A stretch of 64,000 nucleotides of DNA from Cunninghamella blakesleeana (taxonomy: Eukaryota; Mucoromycota; Mucoromycetes; Mucorales; Cunninghamellaceae). The stretch is from NCBI GenBank assembly GCA_017871115.1, contig JAFCIZ010000001.1, positions 4,259,501 to 4,323,500 of the forward strand, given 5' to 3'. A program made the translations under genes and the position numbers. The notes under the pieces were generated by a model, which made no database searches, had not been told where the DNA came from, and saw nothing but the letters and a program-made list of their open reading frames with translations. Shown in pieces: positions 51,501 through 61,000 of the stretch (positions are counted from its first letter, which is position 1; each line of letters begins with the position of its first letter).

Positions 51501-51804
51501 TGTCGTCCAAGCGGATGATGTTGGCGGTGATTAAATTATTTTTTTTTTTTTTTCACAACCAAAGTTCTACAACCAAAGTTCTACAACCAAAGTTCTACAA
51601 CCAAAGTTCTACAACCTAATTCCTACAACCAAATTCCTACAACTTAATTCCTACAACCAAAGTTCTACAACCAAATTCCTACAACCTTTTTCCTCTTTCT
51701 CTCCCTAAAAAATTTATTTTTTGTTTTAATATAAATAGGAAAGAATATTTCTCTTTCTCTTTTGTTTTTTTTCTTTGTCAAATATAAACATAATATTTTT
51801 AAAT
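51501..51804 (+). repeat. Gypsy 5' LTR, left part (U3, TATA box)
   Basis: Starts TG; contains the 14-base U3 minisatellite and TATAAATAG at 51730-51738. Ends at the AAAT core (51801-51804) used by DIRS copy 2. Same sequence as 63678-63962 apart from repeat-length differences. Confidence 0.87.
51557..51684 (+). repeat. 14-base tandem repeat in gypsy LTR U3
   Basis: Nine units of ACAACCAAAGTTCT and ACAACCAAATTCCT variants. The 3' LTR copy (63726-63844) has one unit fewer. It lies just upstream of the LTR TATA box, a likely enhancer position. Confidence 0.9.
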
Positions 51805-51974
51805 TACATTTCGAACTTTGTGATCTAAGTTGTTATCATTCTTTTAACTTTATTCGAACATTGTACTAAAAATAAATTATATGTTTATAAATTTTGAGTT
51901 TAAATAAATATTTTTTTTTTTTTTTTTTTAAATTTCCTTTTCTTTTTTTTTTTTTTTTTTTTTTCATCTTCTTT
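51805..51974. repeat. DIRS copy 2 left inverted terminal repeat
   Basis: Unique outer part (TACATTTCGAACTTTGTG) then a shared inner part that is the reverse complement of 56036-56180, ending in CATCTTCTTT. It holds two long T runs. Confidence 0.88.
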
Positions 51975-52012
51975 TCGTTCGAACATTTGTACGCTCTGGT
52001 TACCGACGTTTA

Positions 52013-52864
52013 ATGGATCCTACAATCGAAAATCAACCTAATGATACTACTGATCAACCACCAGCTTGGGCCCTTGCCCTCTTCAACAGATTGGCAACAA
52101 TTGAAGCACAAGTCACCAGCTCACCACTCATCAACTCAGATCCACACATCTCCATTAGGACCCCGGGATCAGACTTCACTCCTTCAGAACAATTACTCCA
52201 ACGTTTTCCATTTATTACAGAAGACTTCTTTAGACGACCTCTTTCAGACAATGAACGTAGACGCTTTCTATTTGAATGTCCTAAAAACACAATACGTGAG
52301 TATGATCCTCCTCAACTTAATAAAATTAATTTATCAAATAATGCAAAACGTCATGATACACAACTTCATGATATTCAGTATCGTCTGTCAGGAATTACTC
52401 GTCCAATCGATCTATTCGCCCATCAGCTCACTCATGAAAATTGGACAGTGGACTCACTTCACCAACGATCCTCCGAAATGGTTCAAATCATCCACGAATT
52501 ACTATCAGATCTGGCTTCTCATATCACTTCACAACGTACAAATAATATGTTCAAAAACTCTAATATACCTTGCGATCCACCATCCCAACAAAACAACTAC
52601 CTTTTGGATCAAAAAGAAATGTTGGAACACATCAAGTTATCACAAAACTTCCGTCAAGCCACTACAAGGATCAAGAATAGGCCTCGACCTAAAAATTTTA
52701 ACAAATTTGACAGCTCAGTATCACAAAATAATTTATCAACAATCTCAGCTGCAGCTCCTATTAATATTAATCAAAAAAATCAACCTCATAATTTTGGACA
52801 AAATCATCAAGTCGTTTCTAACAAGGGTTTTTCCCAACGTTCTCCTCAAAAAAACCGGAATTAG
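52013..52864 (+). CDS. DIRS copy 2 gag-like ORF1
   Basis: 283 residues starting MDPTIENQPNDTTDQPP. Hydrophilic, Pro/Asn/Gln-rich; contains QLLQRFPFITEDFFRRPLSDNERRRFLF and a helical ELLSDLASHITSQRTNN region, and a basic C-terminus ending SQRSPQKNRN. No zinc knuckle is present. ORF1 of DIRS elements is taken to be the structural (Gag) protein that packages the RNA; that is by position only. The last codons read over the A AAA AAC heptamer (52849-52855), and the TAG follows at 52862-52864. The ATG lies 38 bases after the inner end of the terminal repeat. Confidence 0.82.
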   Translation: MDPTIENQPNDTTDQPPAWALALFNRLATIEAQVTSSPLINSDPHISIRTPGSDFTPSEQLLQRFPFITEDFFRRPLSDNERRRFLFECPKNTIREYDPPQLNKINLSNNAKRHDTQLHDIQYRLSGITRPIDLFAHQLTHENWTVDSLHQRSSEMVQIIHELLSDLASHITSQRTNNMFKNSNIPCDPPSQQNNYLLDQKEMLEHIKLSQNFRQATTRIKNRPRPKNFNKFDSSVSQNNLSTISAAAPININQKNQPHNFGQNHQVVSNKGFSQRSPQKNRN

Positions 52865-53028
52865 TGGGTGGTCGTTTAAGTTCTTTTTCTTACTGTTGGG
52901 CCTCTGCGTTACAACAAGACATCCATCCATGGATCATAAAGACTATTCAAAAAGGCTTCCATCTCTATTTTACAACACCTCCACCACTCCAATTCAACAA
53001 CATCAACAACAACATCAACATCAACATC

Positions 53029-53099
<71 letters not shown>

Positions 53100-54843
53100 C
53101 CTCTCCATTCGTTCGCTTTCAGTAATAGATTCAGAAATATTAAATCTTTTACAAAAGCAAGCTATAGAGAAGGTACACACCAGTTCACCAGGCTTCCTCT
53201 CTCCTCTTTTCATAATACCAAAGAAGGATGGGGGCCTGAGACCAGTGCTAAACCTAAAGAAACTCAACCAATTTCTCCCATACAGACATTTCAAAATGGA
53301 GAACTTAACAACCATTTCAAGACTACTTCAAAAAGGAGACTACCTAACATCAATAGATCTCAAAGATGCATTTCATCACATACCAATTCACCAACTTTCA
53401 CGCCATTACCTTCGCTTTCAATGGAAAGAATCAATATTTCAGTACAAAGTCCTGCCATTCGGATTAAGCCTTTCACCTTGGGTATTCACAAAGACAACGA
53501 AACCAATATTACAATGGGCCCGAAGGAAAGGAATAAGAATAACAGCTTATCTAGACGATTTTCTAATAATGGCTTCATCAAAACAACTAGCGTTTCAACA
53601 CACACAACAAGTCATCAACAAAATGGAAACACTAGGTTGGCTAATCAATTCAAAAAAGTCTCAAATTTATCCAACACAAAAATTGCAACATCTAGGAATG
53701 ATGATCAACACCAACGAAATGATATTTTCAATACCTGGGAAGAAAATTCGTTCAATCAGACGAATGGCCACCAGGCTTCTTTATCAATCAACAACGACCT
53801 GGAATCATCTAGCTTCCTTTATAGGAACAGCAATGGCTTCCCAATTGGGCAATATTCAAGCTCGATTCAGAACTCGTCACCTTCTTCACCAACTCAACAG
53901 ATCACGTCACCTACAACATTGCATGATCAACCCTCAAATGAAAAAAGAATTAATTTGGTGGATAACACAACTAACAAAATGGAACGGACTACATATAATA
54001 CAGCCTTCTCCAACAATACAAATATTCACGGATGCATCGAAAAAAGGATGGGGGTTAGTTCACAACAACACATTCATCAAAGGTCTATGGTCACCAAGAG
54101 AAAAGAACCTTCACATCAATATGAAAGAACTACTAGTAGTGAAGAAAATATTTCAGCACCTGCATCAGTTACAACAGCAGCAACAGAAACCAATTCACAT
54201 TCAATTATGCATGGACAACATATCAGCATTGACTTACATCAACAAATTCGGAGGGACGAGATCCAATCAGCTCAACAAACTAGCGATGGATATATGGAAT
54301 TTCTGTTTTCAGAACTCTATCCTCCTATCAACGATTTATGTACCATCAGCCTTCAACCCAGCAGATGCACCGTCTCGACAAATGATTCACCAGATAGAAT
54401 GGAGCATACCTCAGCAAACATTCAACTGGATCAACAAGATGTGGGGACCACATCACCTGGATCTTTTCGCGACAGTGGACAATACCAAACTTCACCACTT
54501 TGTATCTCGGAATTATCATCCTCAAGCTCTATGGACGAATGCCTTCCTAGTCAACTGGTCCTCCATAAAGAAGAAGATATACATGGCCCCTCCTTGGAAT
54601 CTCATATTAACGATAGCCCAAAGGCTACTTCACCAACCATGTCATGCCACACTATTGACTCCCAATTGGCCAACAGCTCCATGGTTTCCTCTTCTTCTTC
54701 AATTAACTCAACAATACATCATCATACCTCATCACAGGATAGTTCAAGACAATCATCACCATCTCGTCAACAAAAACGACCAATGGACAATGATCGCTTG
54801 GAATCTCTCCCCAAAAAGCAAAAGCGCACCCACAACAATCTAA
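52822..54843 (+). CDS. DIRS copy 2 reverse transcriptase / RNase H (ORF2)
   Basis: Open from 52822; no ATG before the conserved part, only a GTG at 52864, which fits translation as an ORF1 fusion by -1 frameshift. From the GTG: an Asn tract at about residues 50-79 (AAC repeat), RT at about 108-300 (PLFIIPKKDGGLRPVLNLKK; SIDLKDAFHHIPI; LPFGLSLSPWVF; YLDDF near 229-233), RNase H at about 380-480 (FTDASKKGWG, KELLVVKKIF, CMDNISALTYI), and the post-RNase H block typical of DIRS proteins (WGPHHLDLFATVDN, MAPPWNLI). It copies the element RNA into circular cDNA. The last 55 codons overlap the recombinase ORF. Confidence 0.9.
52849..52855 (+). promoter_or_regulatory. Predicted -1 ribosomal frameshift site (ORF1 to ORF2)
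   Basis: A AAA AAC in the ORF1 phase (codons CAA AAA AAC). Slipping back one base enters the ORF2 frame at CCG GAA, which is open from 52822. ORF1 stop is 6 bases downstream. No strong stem-loop is obvious after it. Confidence 0.6.
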
Positions 54844-55811
54844 TTTATCCAAATATTCACACTATTAAAGGATACAAAACTGCCACAACCATCTTCAAAA
54901 AATGGTGCTCTGATAACAAACACAATCATAAAAGACTTACAACGACAATATTAATACAATTTATTCATTTTTTACATCAAAAGAAGACTATATCTAATAA
55001 TTCCATCCTAACATATGCTTATAGATTAATTGCTACATTCCCATTGCATGTTCAGACACGTATAAAATCTTCATCATCGTTCATAGCTGTCACAAAGAAC
55101 TTAAGATCCAATACACTACTGGTTCAAAAAAATTGGGAATATGACGTTCAACCTGCTATTCAATTTATTTTAGATATGGGTGATAATAATCAACTATCCA
55201 ATCCACAACTTACTATGAAGACGGCTTGGCTATTGGCCATGGTGGGTTTCCTTCGCCCTTCTGACCTAACACGTATTGACATAGACAAATGCAGCATAGA
55301 CGAGAAGAATATTTTAACCCTAACGGTGGTAGGACCTAAAGAAAAACGGTTTGGTTTTAGAATCACTAGATCTGTTACAATACATCCTCACGACAATAAC
55401 TTACTTTGCCCAGTCGCTGCCTATAAACTCTACACCAAAAAATTTACTACAACTACATGCTTGGTTGATGTTCCATCCTTAGCCGGAGTACAGGTTAATG
55501 CTCTTTTTAGATCGCAAAGATCTTTTGGTCAAGCAATTGGTACCCAACGTGTTTCCAAATATATTAAACAACTAATGGCAAAAGTTGGTCGTAAAAAAGG
55601 TGCACCTATTCCAAAGGCTAGAGCTCTTGGTTCCACTATCGCAGCAGTGTCCGGTATATCAATAGACGATATTATGGCACACGGTAATTGGTCTTCAAAA
55701 GTAGTATTCGAATCCTTTTATAGGCTATCCCCGCAAGGTTCATCTAATATGACTAAAGCTACTCTGGATCAACAACTTAGATCACAAAGTTCGAAATGTA
55801 ATTTGATGTAA
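54681..55811 (+). CDS. DIRS copy 2 tyrosine recombinase (ORF3)
   Basis: ATG at 54681, 376 residues. An N-terminal Ser/Gln-rich, basic leader (KKQKRTHNNL) precedes a SAM-like core-binding domain (KGYKTATTIFKKWCSDNKHN ...) and the catalytic domain: GFLRPSDLTRID (Arg), KARALGSTIAAVSG (Arg), AHGNWSS (His/Trp) and ESFYRLS (Tyr). This replaces the integrase of LTR elements. It overlaps ORF2 by 163 bases in another frame. The stop falls in the internal complementary region, two codons past the circle junction core. Confidence 0.9.
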   Translation: MVSSSSSINSTIHHHTSSQDSSRQSSPSRQQKRPMDNDRLESLPKKQKRTHNNLIYPNIHTIKGYKTATTIFKKWCSDNKHNHKRLTTTILIQFIHFLHQKKTISNNSILTYAYRLIATFPLHVQTRIKSSSSFIAVTKNLRSNTLLVQKNWEYDVQPAIQFILDMGDNNQLSNPQLTMKTAWLLAMVGFLRPSDLTRIDIDKCSIDEKNILTLTVVGPKEKRFGFRITRSVTIHPHDNNLLCPVAAYKLYTKKFTTTTCLVDVPSLAGVQVNALFRSQRSFGQAIGTQRVSKYIKQLMAKVGRKKGAPIPKARALGSTIAAVSGISIDDIMAHGNWSSKVVFESFYRLSPQGSSNMTKATLDQQLRSQSSKCNLM

Positions 55812-55869
55812 AACCCGAGTTTTACGAAGGGTTATCATATTACATGAGAACTAAGTGATCTAAGTTGTT
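55771..55869. repeat. DIRS copy 2 internal complementary region
   Basis: Reverse complements of the two element ends, fused: AACTTAGATCACAAAGTTCG (left end) and TTGATGTAAAACCCGAGTTT (right end), with the ATTT core between them at 55800-55803. Bracketed by AACAACTTAGATCAC and GTGATCTAAGTTGTT. Confidence 0.9.
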
Positions 55870-56035
55870 CCCACCCTCCACTACCCTCTAGTTAATCAAT
55901 CTATAATTATTACTACACTACTTACTCTTATATTCTACACACTCTTATTAGTACCTCTTAGTATTACATTTAGACTATTTATATAACATTAATATTCAAT
56001 AATTACACTATATACACGCGTTCAGATTCTTACTC

Positions 56036-56244
56036 AAAGAAGATGAAAAAAAAAAAAAAAAAAAAAAAGAAAAGGAAATTTAAAAAAAAAAAAAAAAAAT
56101 ATTTATTTAAACTCAAAATTTATAAACATATAATTTATTTTTAGTACAATGTTCGAATAAAGTTAAAAGAATGATAACAACTTAGATCACTTAGTTCTCA
56201 TGTAATATGATAACCCTTCGTAAAACTCGGGTTTTACATCAAAT
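56036..56244. repeat. DIRS copy 2 right inverted terminal repeat
   Basis: Inner part complementary to 51822-51974; outer 60 bases unique (CGTAAAACTCGGGTTTTACATC), itself with a short palindrome (AAAACTCGGGTTTT). Ends at the AAAT core 56241-56244. Confidence 0.88.
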
Positions 56245-56694
56245 AATACTTTATATAATAAATATTTTATTTGTCCAAACCAATTTTTTTATTTTATTTT
56301 AACTTTATACTAATTTCTTAATTGAAATCATTTTTATTACTATAACAAATATATTTTATTTCTTAAGTGAAATCTCTTTTTATTTATATACAACATATAT
56401 AAACTTTTATATTTTATTTTTAATTTTATTATTACTTTATTTGATTATTACTCTTTTTATATAATAATCTACTCTCTGACTTTTAAATTCATTTGCATAT
56501 ACTTTTGAATTTTTTTTGAATATTTTTATTTTATATTATCTTTTTACCTTTTTACTTTTACATTATATTAAGTCGTTCTACTTGTAAAACAAGAACTGGT
56601 GCTCACTGGAATTATCTTATTTATAATTAATATAAATACAAACTCTCTTATTTTATTTTAACAAAAATAACTCTTACCAAAAACACACACAACA
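56245..56694 (+). repeat. Gypsy 5' LTR, right part (R/U5)
   Basis: Resumes the LTR after the DIRS insertion; its first 36 bases match the last bases of the window. Carries the conserved core at 56570-56608 and ends ...CACACACAACA (CA at 56693-56694). With the left part it makes an LTR of about 750 bases. Confidence 0.8.
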
Positions 56695-56698
56695 TATT

Positions 56699-56716
56699 TG
56701 GTGCTCACTGGCGGGG
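56699..56716 (+). promoter_or_regulatory. Putative primer-binding site
   Basis: TGGTGCTCACTGGCGGGG starts 4 bases after the LTR end and begins with TGG, as expected for pairing with a tRNA CCA end. The first 13 bases repeat a motif in U5 (56597-56609), which makes the assignment less certain. The matching tRNA was not identified. Confidence 0.5.
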
Positions 56717-56840
56717 GAAACTTCAAAAAACTACAGGGAAAACTTTAAAAACTACTAAGAAAAATTACAAAACTATTATATTCTGCAAGTACACACTTTG
56801 AAGTTTATTCATTTTAAAACTGAAGATTATCAACTATAAA

Positions 56841-57998
56841 ATGTCTTACGATTATACCGCGTTGGCTCAAGAACAACCTTTGCTCAAGCTCATTCCTAAA
56901 CTCATTCCTTTTACTGGAGGTGAACGTGAAGACTTTCGCCACTTCAAACAAATGCTGGAAACTTATTTAGAACTTACAAATACTACAAGCGACTCAAGGA
57001 AACTAGCCATATTAAGAACACAAGTACACAAGTCTGCAAAAACTTATTTGGACTGTCTCAAGGATCAATACAAGGATTCTTTAACTTTTGATATTGTTAT
57101 GACGGCTTTTGAAACAAAATTCGTTACTGCTGAACTTTTAGAATCTTACAAACTAATGCTAAACGAAATGAAACAAGGTACCGAGGAACATCCAAGGGAC
57201 TTTTATTCAAGATTACAAGAAGTTGCTAGATTAGCTAAAAAAGAAGATGATGATATTATTCTTATGCGATTCAGATATGGATTGAATCCTAATATTAGTA
57301 AACATTGCATTGCTCTTGCTTCTATAACTGCTGAACAATGGTTAAAAAATGCTGAAGCTTGGTGGTCAGCTAACAAATCAATGAATTATGGAATGATAAA
57401 CAACCGTATAACTGAACATGAACAATTATTGTACCCTGGTTACGCTATGGATAGAAATACAATTGATAATCCACATAATAATATTAATTCATTTAATGTT
57501 ATGGAGTTTAGTAAAAACGAATCAGTTACAAATTTATCTTCAAACTCTGACCCAATAGTAAAACTCTTAGAACGATTGGTTCTTAATGTTGAGACTATGG
57601 AAAAGAATGTGAATGACAAAATTGAACAGATTCAGCATACTAAAAAACAAACTAAAAATAATGATAATATGTCTAGTGATGATATAATCAAACTTGTACG
57701 TTCTGAATTAGCTAAATCTAATGGTCCAATTAATAATTCAAATAATAATAATTATAATAGACATAACAATCAATACAACAATAAAAGATTCTATCGTCAA
57801 CAACAGAAAAATCAAGATTATCATAATAATAATTATTATAATGATAAACAACCACCTCAACCTCAACAATATAATGATTATTACAATTCAGCTCAGAACT
57901 TATCTAATTCTCAACAAGTTCCAATTCAACAATATCAACAACAGCAATCTCATCAACAATATAATCAACAATATGATAACCAACAATCAAAAAACTAG
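56841..57998 (+). CDS. gag: Gypsy gag polyprotein
   Basis: 385 residues. Residues about 15-180 match the retrotransposon Gag fold (LIPFTGGEREDFRHFKQMLETYLEL ... LNEMKQGTEEHPRDFYSRLQEVARLAKK ... DIILMRFRYGLNPNIS). The second half is Asn/Gln/Tyr-rich and basic in parts (NKRFYRQQQKNQ), with no CCHC zinc knuckle; RNA binding may rely on the basic, disordered tail. The ATG follows a 140-base leader after the primer-binding site. The last codons are TCA AAA AAC TAG, which form the frameshift site into pol. Confidence 0.88.
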   Translation: MSYDYTALAQEQPLLKLIPKLIPFTGGEREDFRHFKQMLETYLELTNTTSDSRKLAILRTQVHKSAKTYLDCLKDQYKDSLTFDIVMTAFETKFVTAELLESYKLMLNEMKQGTEEHPRDFYSRLQEVARLAKKEDDDIILMRFRYGLNPNISKHCIALASITAEQWLKNAEAWWSANKSMNYGMINNRITEHEQLLYPGYAMDRNTIDNPHNNINSFNVMEFSKNESVTNLSSNSDPIVKLLERLVLNVETMEKNVNDKIEQIQHTKKQTKNNDNMSSDDIIKLVRSELAKSNGPINNSNNNNYNRHNNQYNNKRFYRQQQKNQDYHNNNYYNDKQPPQPQQYNDYYNSAQNLSNSQQVPIQQYQQQQSHQQYNQQYDNQQSKN

Positions 57999-58036
57999 AT
58001 AGGGCAATTGTTAATAATGGTCAATTGGCAGTCCCT
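57989..58036 (+). promoter_or_regulatory. Predicted -1 ribosomal frameshift signal (gag to pol)
   Basis: Slippery heptamer A AAA AAC (57989-57995), in gag phase, directly followed by the gag TAG. After a 5-base spacer, AGGGCAATTG (58001-58010) can pair with CAATTG (58022-58027) and CCCT (58033-58036), giving a 6+4 base-pair stem with an 11-base loop and a 5-base bulge. A -1 slip continues in the pol frame as CTA GAT AGG. Confidence 0.7.
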
Positions 58037-61000
58037 GATAATAAATCCATTAATAAAAATAAACAACAAAATATAAATAACCAACAAAATATAAATAATC
58101 AACATCACATGAATACTCAACAAAAAATAAATAATACACAAAAAAATCAACAAAATACAAGTAATATGGATAACCATCAAAATATGAATGTATTATTAAA
58201 TAATGAAGAAATAGAACATGAATATAATTATGGACCTTATATAAATAATCATGATTTATATGCTGCAAGAATAGAAAAACCTCCTGTTGTCAAACATCAT
58301 GAAACAGCAGCAAAGACAAAAAAGGTTACAGAAAAACTAAGATCAGCTAAAAGAATCAGAACGGATGGTGAAATTACAGATAAAGATTTAGAAAGAGAAG
58401 AAATGATGGATGATATTGACATCGTTACACTTGATACAACAACTATTCCATCTAATCAAAATAAAATACCTGAAAATAATGATAAGCCCAAAAGAAAAAG
58501 ATCACCTCCTGCAACTATTGACATAGAATATGATATCATTAAAGATGTATTCAGACAAAAAGCTAACATAGAAGTTGGAGATTTAATAAAATCATCACAT
58601 CATTTAAGAAGACAACTATTAACAGCATGTAAACCTAAAAGAAAATCAGTAAAAAATAAATTGGATCAACAAATAACAGAATCATCACACTTAAATACAT
58701 TAGATAATGAAGATGTAATAACAACTGCAGCTTATACTAACTTAATTATAGAAAATAAAAAAGTCAAAGTATTAATTGATAGTGGAGCAGCTAAATCATG
58801 TATGTCAAAAGCAATGATGAAGCTATTAGGATTAGAAATAGATGCACCTTCTACTAACATATTTGTATTAGGAAATGGAACAAAACAACCAACCTTAGGT
58901 ATTGTACATGATGTTAATATACAAGTAACACCTGATATAAATATACCGGTCAATATGGAAGTATTACCCAGATGTCCTGCTCATATAGTTCTTGGTAATA
59001 ATTGGTTAAGTCATGTACAAGCTCTCCTTAATTTTAAAACAAGTACTCTAAAGGTTACATACAAACATAAAATAGCTGAACTACCTATTATATTTCTAAA
59101 ATCAACTGATAGACCACTCATATCAATTAAATCTATTAATGGAAATTATCAACAAGACAACAAGATTGCAATTAATGAAAAAGAAACTTTAGATGAAAGT
59201 GATACTGATATAACAGACCTTGAAACAGATGAAGAAGAATGGGAACATGATGAACATTCTGACGAAGATGAAGATGATTATTATAATATTACAACAATAG
59301 AAAATAATTTAAAAATACAACAAGATGATGATACAACAACTATTACAACAGGAAAAGATGGATTAACTGTACCACCGTATTCAATATGTCAAATACAAAT
59401 CGATTCTAATAAAGATATACATACAACTACAAGCAACATATTAAATGAATCAAAAATAAAAAATAATTATGATCACACAACAATAAATTTAATTAATAAG
59501 TCTGATAATAATATGGATCTACCACCTAATCAAATCATTAGTGAATTTTTTAATTTAGATGAAAATGGGAATAATGAAGGTATAGAAGGATACAATTTAG
59601 TAGACCAGCTTAGTCCATATAAAACATATATAGAATTTAATAATATTGAAACAGATATTAAAGAAGACACTTTGGATGAATCTTTTAAAAATAAACTACA
59701 ACTTGGAAATATACCAATAGAATACAAAATAAAATTTTGGAAATTAATACAACATTATCAAGATGTATTCGATTGGAATAATGACAAGATGGGACATACT
59801 ACTCTTCTTGAACATGAAATAATATTAAAACAAGATGCAATGCCAATACGACATAGACCTTATCGTATGAGTCCTATGGAACAAGAATATTTAAAAACAG
59901 AATTGGATCGTTTATGTGAATTTGGAATAATAAAACCAGCAAATACTCCTTATACTGCTCCTATAATTTTAGTTAAAAAGAAGAATGGTGATTATAGAAT
60001 GGTAGTTGATTATAGAAAACTTAATGCTCAAACTAAAGTAGATGCATATCCTTTACCAAGAATAGATGATCTAATTGATGAAATTGGTGTATCAAGAATA
60101 TTTTCTGCTTTGGATCTTAGATCAGGATTCCATCAAGTACCTATGAAAGAAAATAGTAAAGAATTAACTGGTTTTGTCACCAAGTTTGGAACTTATCAAT
60201 ATGAAATGTTACCTATGGGTTTAGTAAATAGTCCAGCTACCTTTCAACGTTTAATAGATATATGCTTTAAGACTATGATCAATAAATGTTTAGTAGCATA
60301 TATTGATGACCTTAATGTACACTCGAATAATTTGGATCAACATTTATTGGATTTAGAAGAATTATTTAAATGTGCAAGACTTGGCGGATTATTATTCAAT
60401 ATTGAAAAATGTGTATTCTTTAAAGATGAATTGAAGTTCCTTGGATATATTATTACTAAAGATGGAATAAAAACTGATCCTACAAAAATAGAAAAAGTAA
60501 AGAATTATCCTATTCCAACTACAGTCAAGCAAATAAGAGGATTCATTGGATTAGCTTCTTATTATAGAAGGTTTATACAAAACTTTGCTGCTATTGCAAG
60601 ACCTCTACATAATGTCACTAAAACAAAAAAGAAAACACCTTGGACTGCTGAAACAACAAAATCTTTTGAATTATTAAAACAAAAATTAACTGAAGCACCT
60701 ATATTGAAAAGAGCTGATTATAACAAACCATTTATTATCGTTTGTGATGCTTCTACAGATGGACTTGGAACTATATTATCACAATTGGATGAAGAAGGTC
60801 TAGAACATCCTGTTATATATGCTAGTCGTGGTTTAAAAGAAAGTGAAGCAAATTATAGTGCAACTAAGTTAGAATGTTTGGCTCTTATATGGAGTTTGCA
60901 AATTTTTAGACCATATTTACTTGGGAAAAAATTTACAGTATTATCAGATCATTCTCCACTTAAATGGCTTATTAAATCACCAAAGCCTACTGGTATGGTA

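Larger units (their letters stand above)
51805..56244 (+). mobile_element. DIRS-type tyrosine-recombinase retrotransposon, copy 2 (intact)
   Basis: Inserted in the gypsy 5' LTR; the intact sequence at 63950-64000 shows the pre-insertion site (TATTTTT-AAAT-AATACTTTA), so the ends are exact apart from the 4-base AAAT overlap. Terminal inverted repeats, internal complementary region and three ORFs all present and unbroken. Size is 4,440 bases, small for a DIRS1-type element. Host-fungus relatives with this layout are known in Mucoromycota (for example Prt1 of Phycomyces). Likely recently active. Confidence 0.93.

Noticed and set aside
53041..53100. CAA repeat as a host polyglutamine gene
   Set aside because: It is the Asn/Gln tract within DIRS ORF2 and differs in length between the two copies by repeat slippage.
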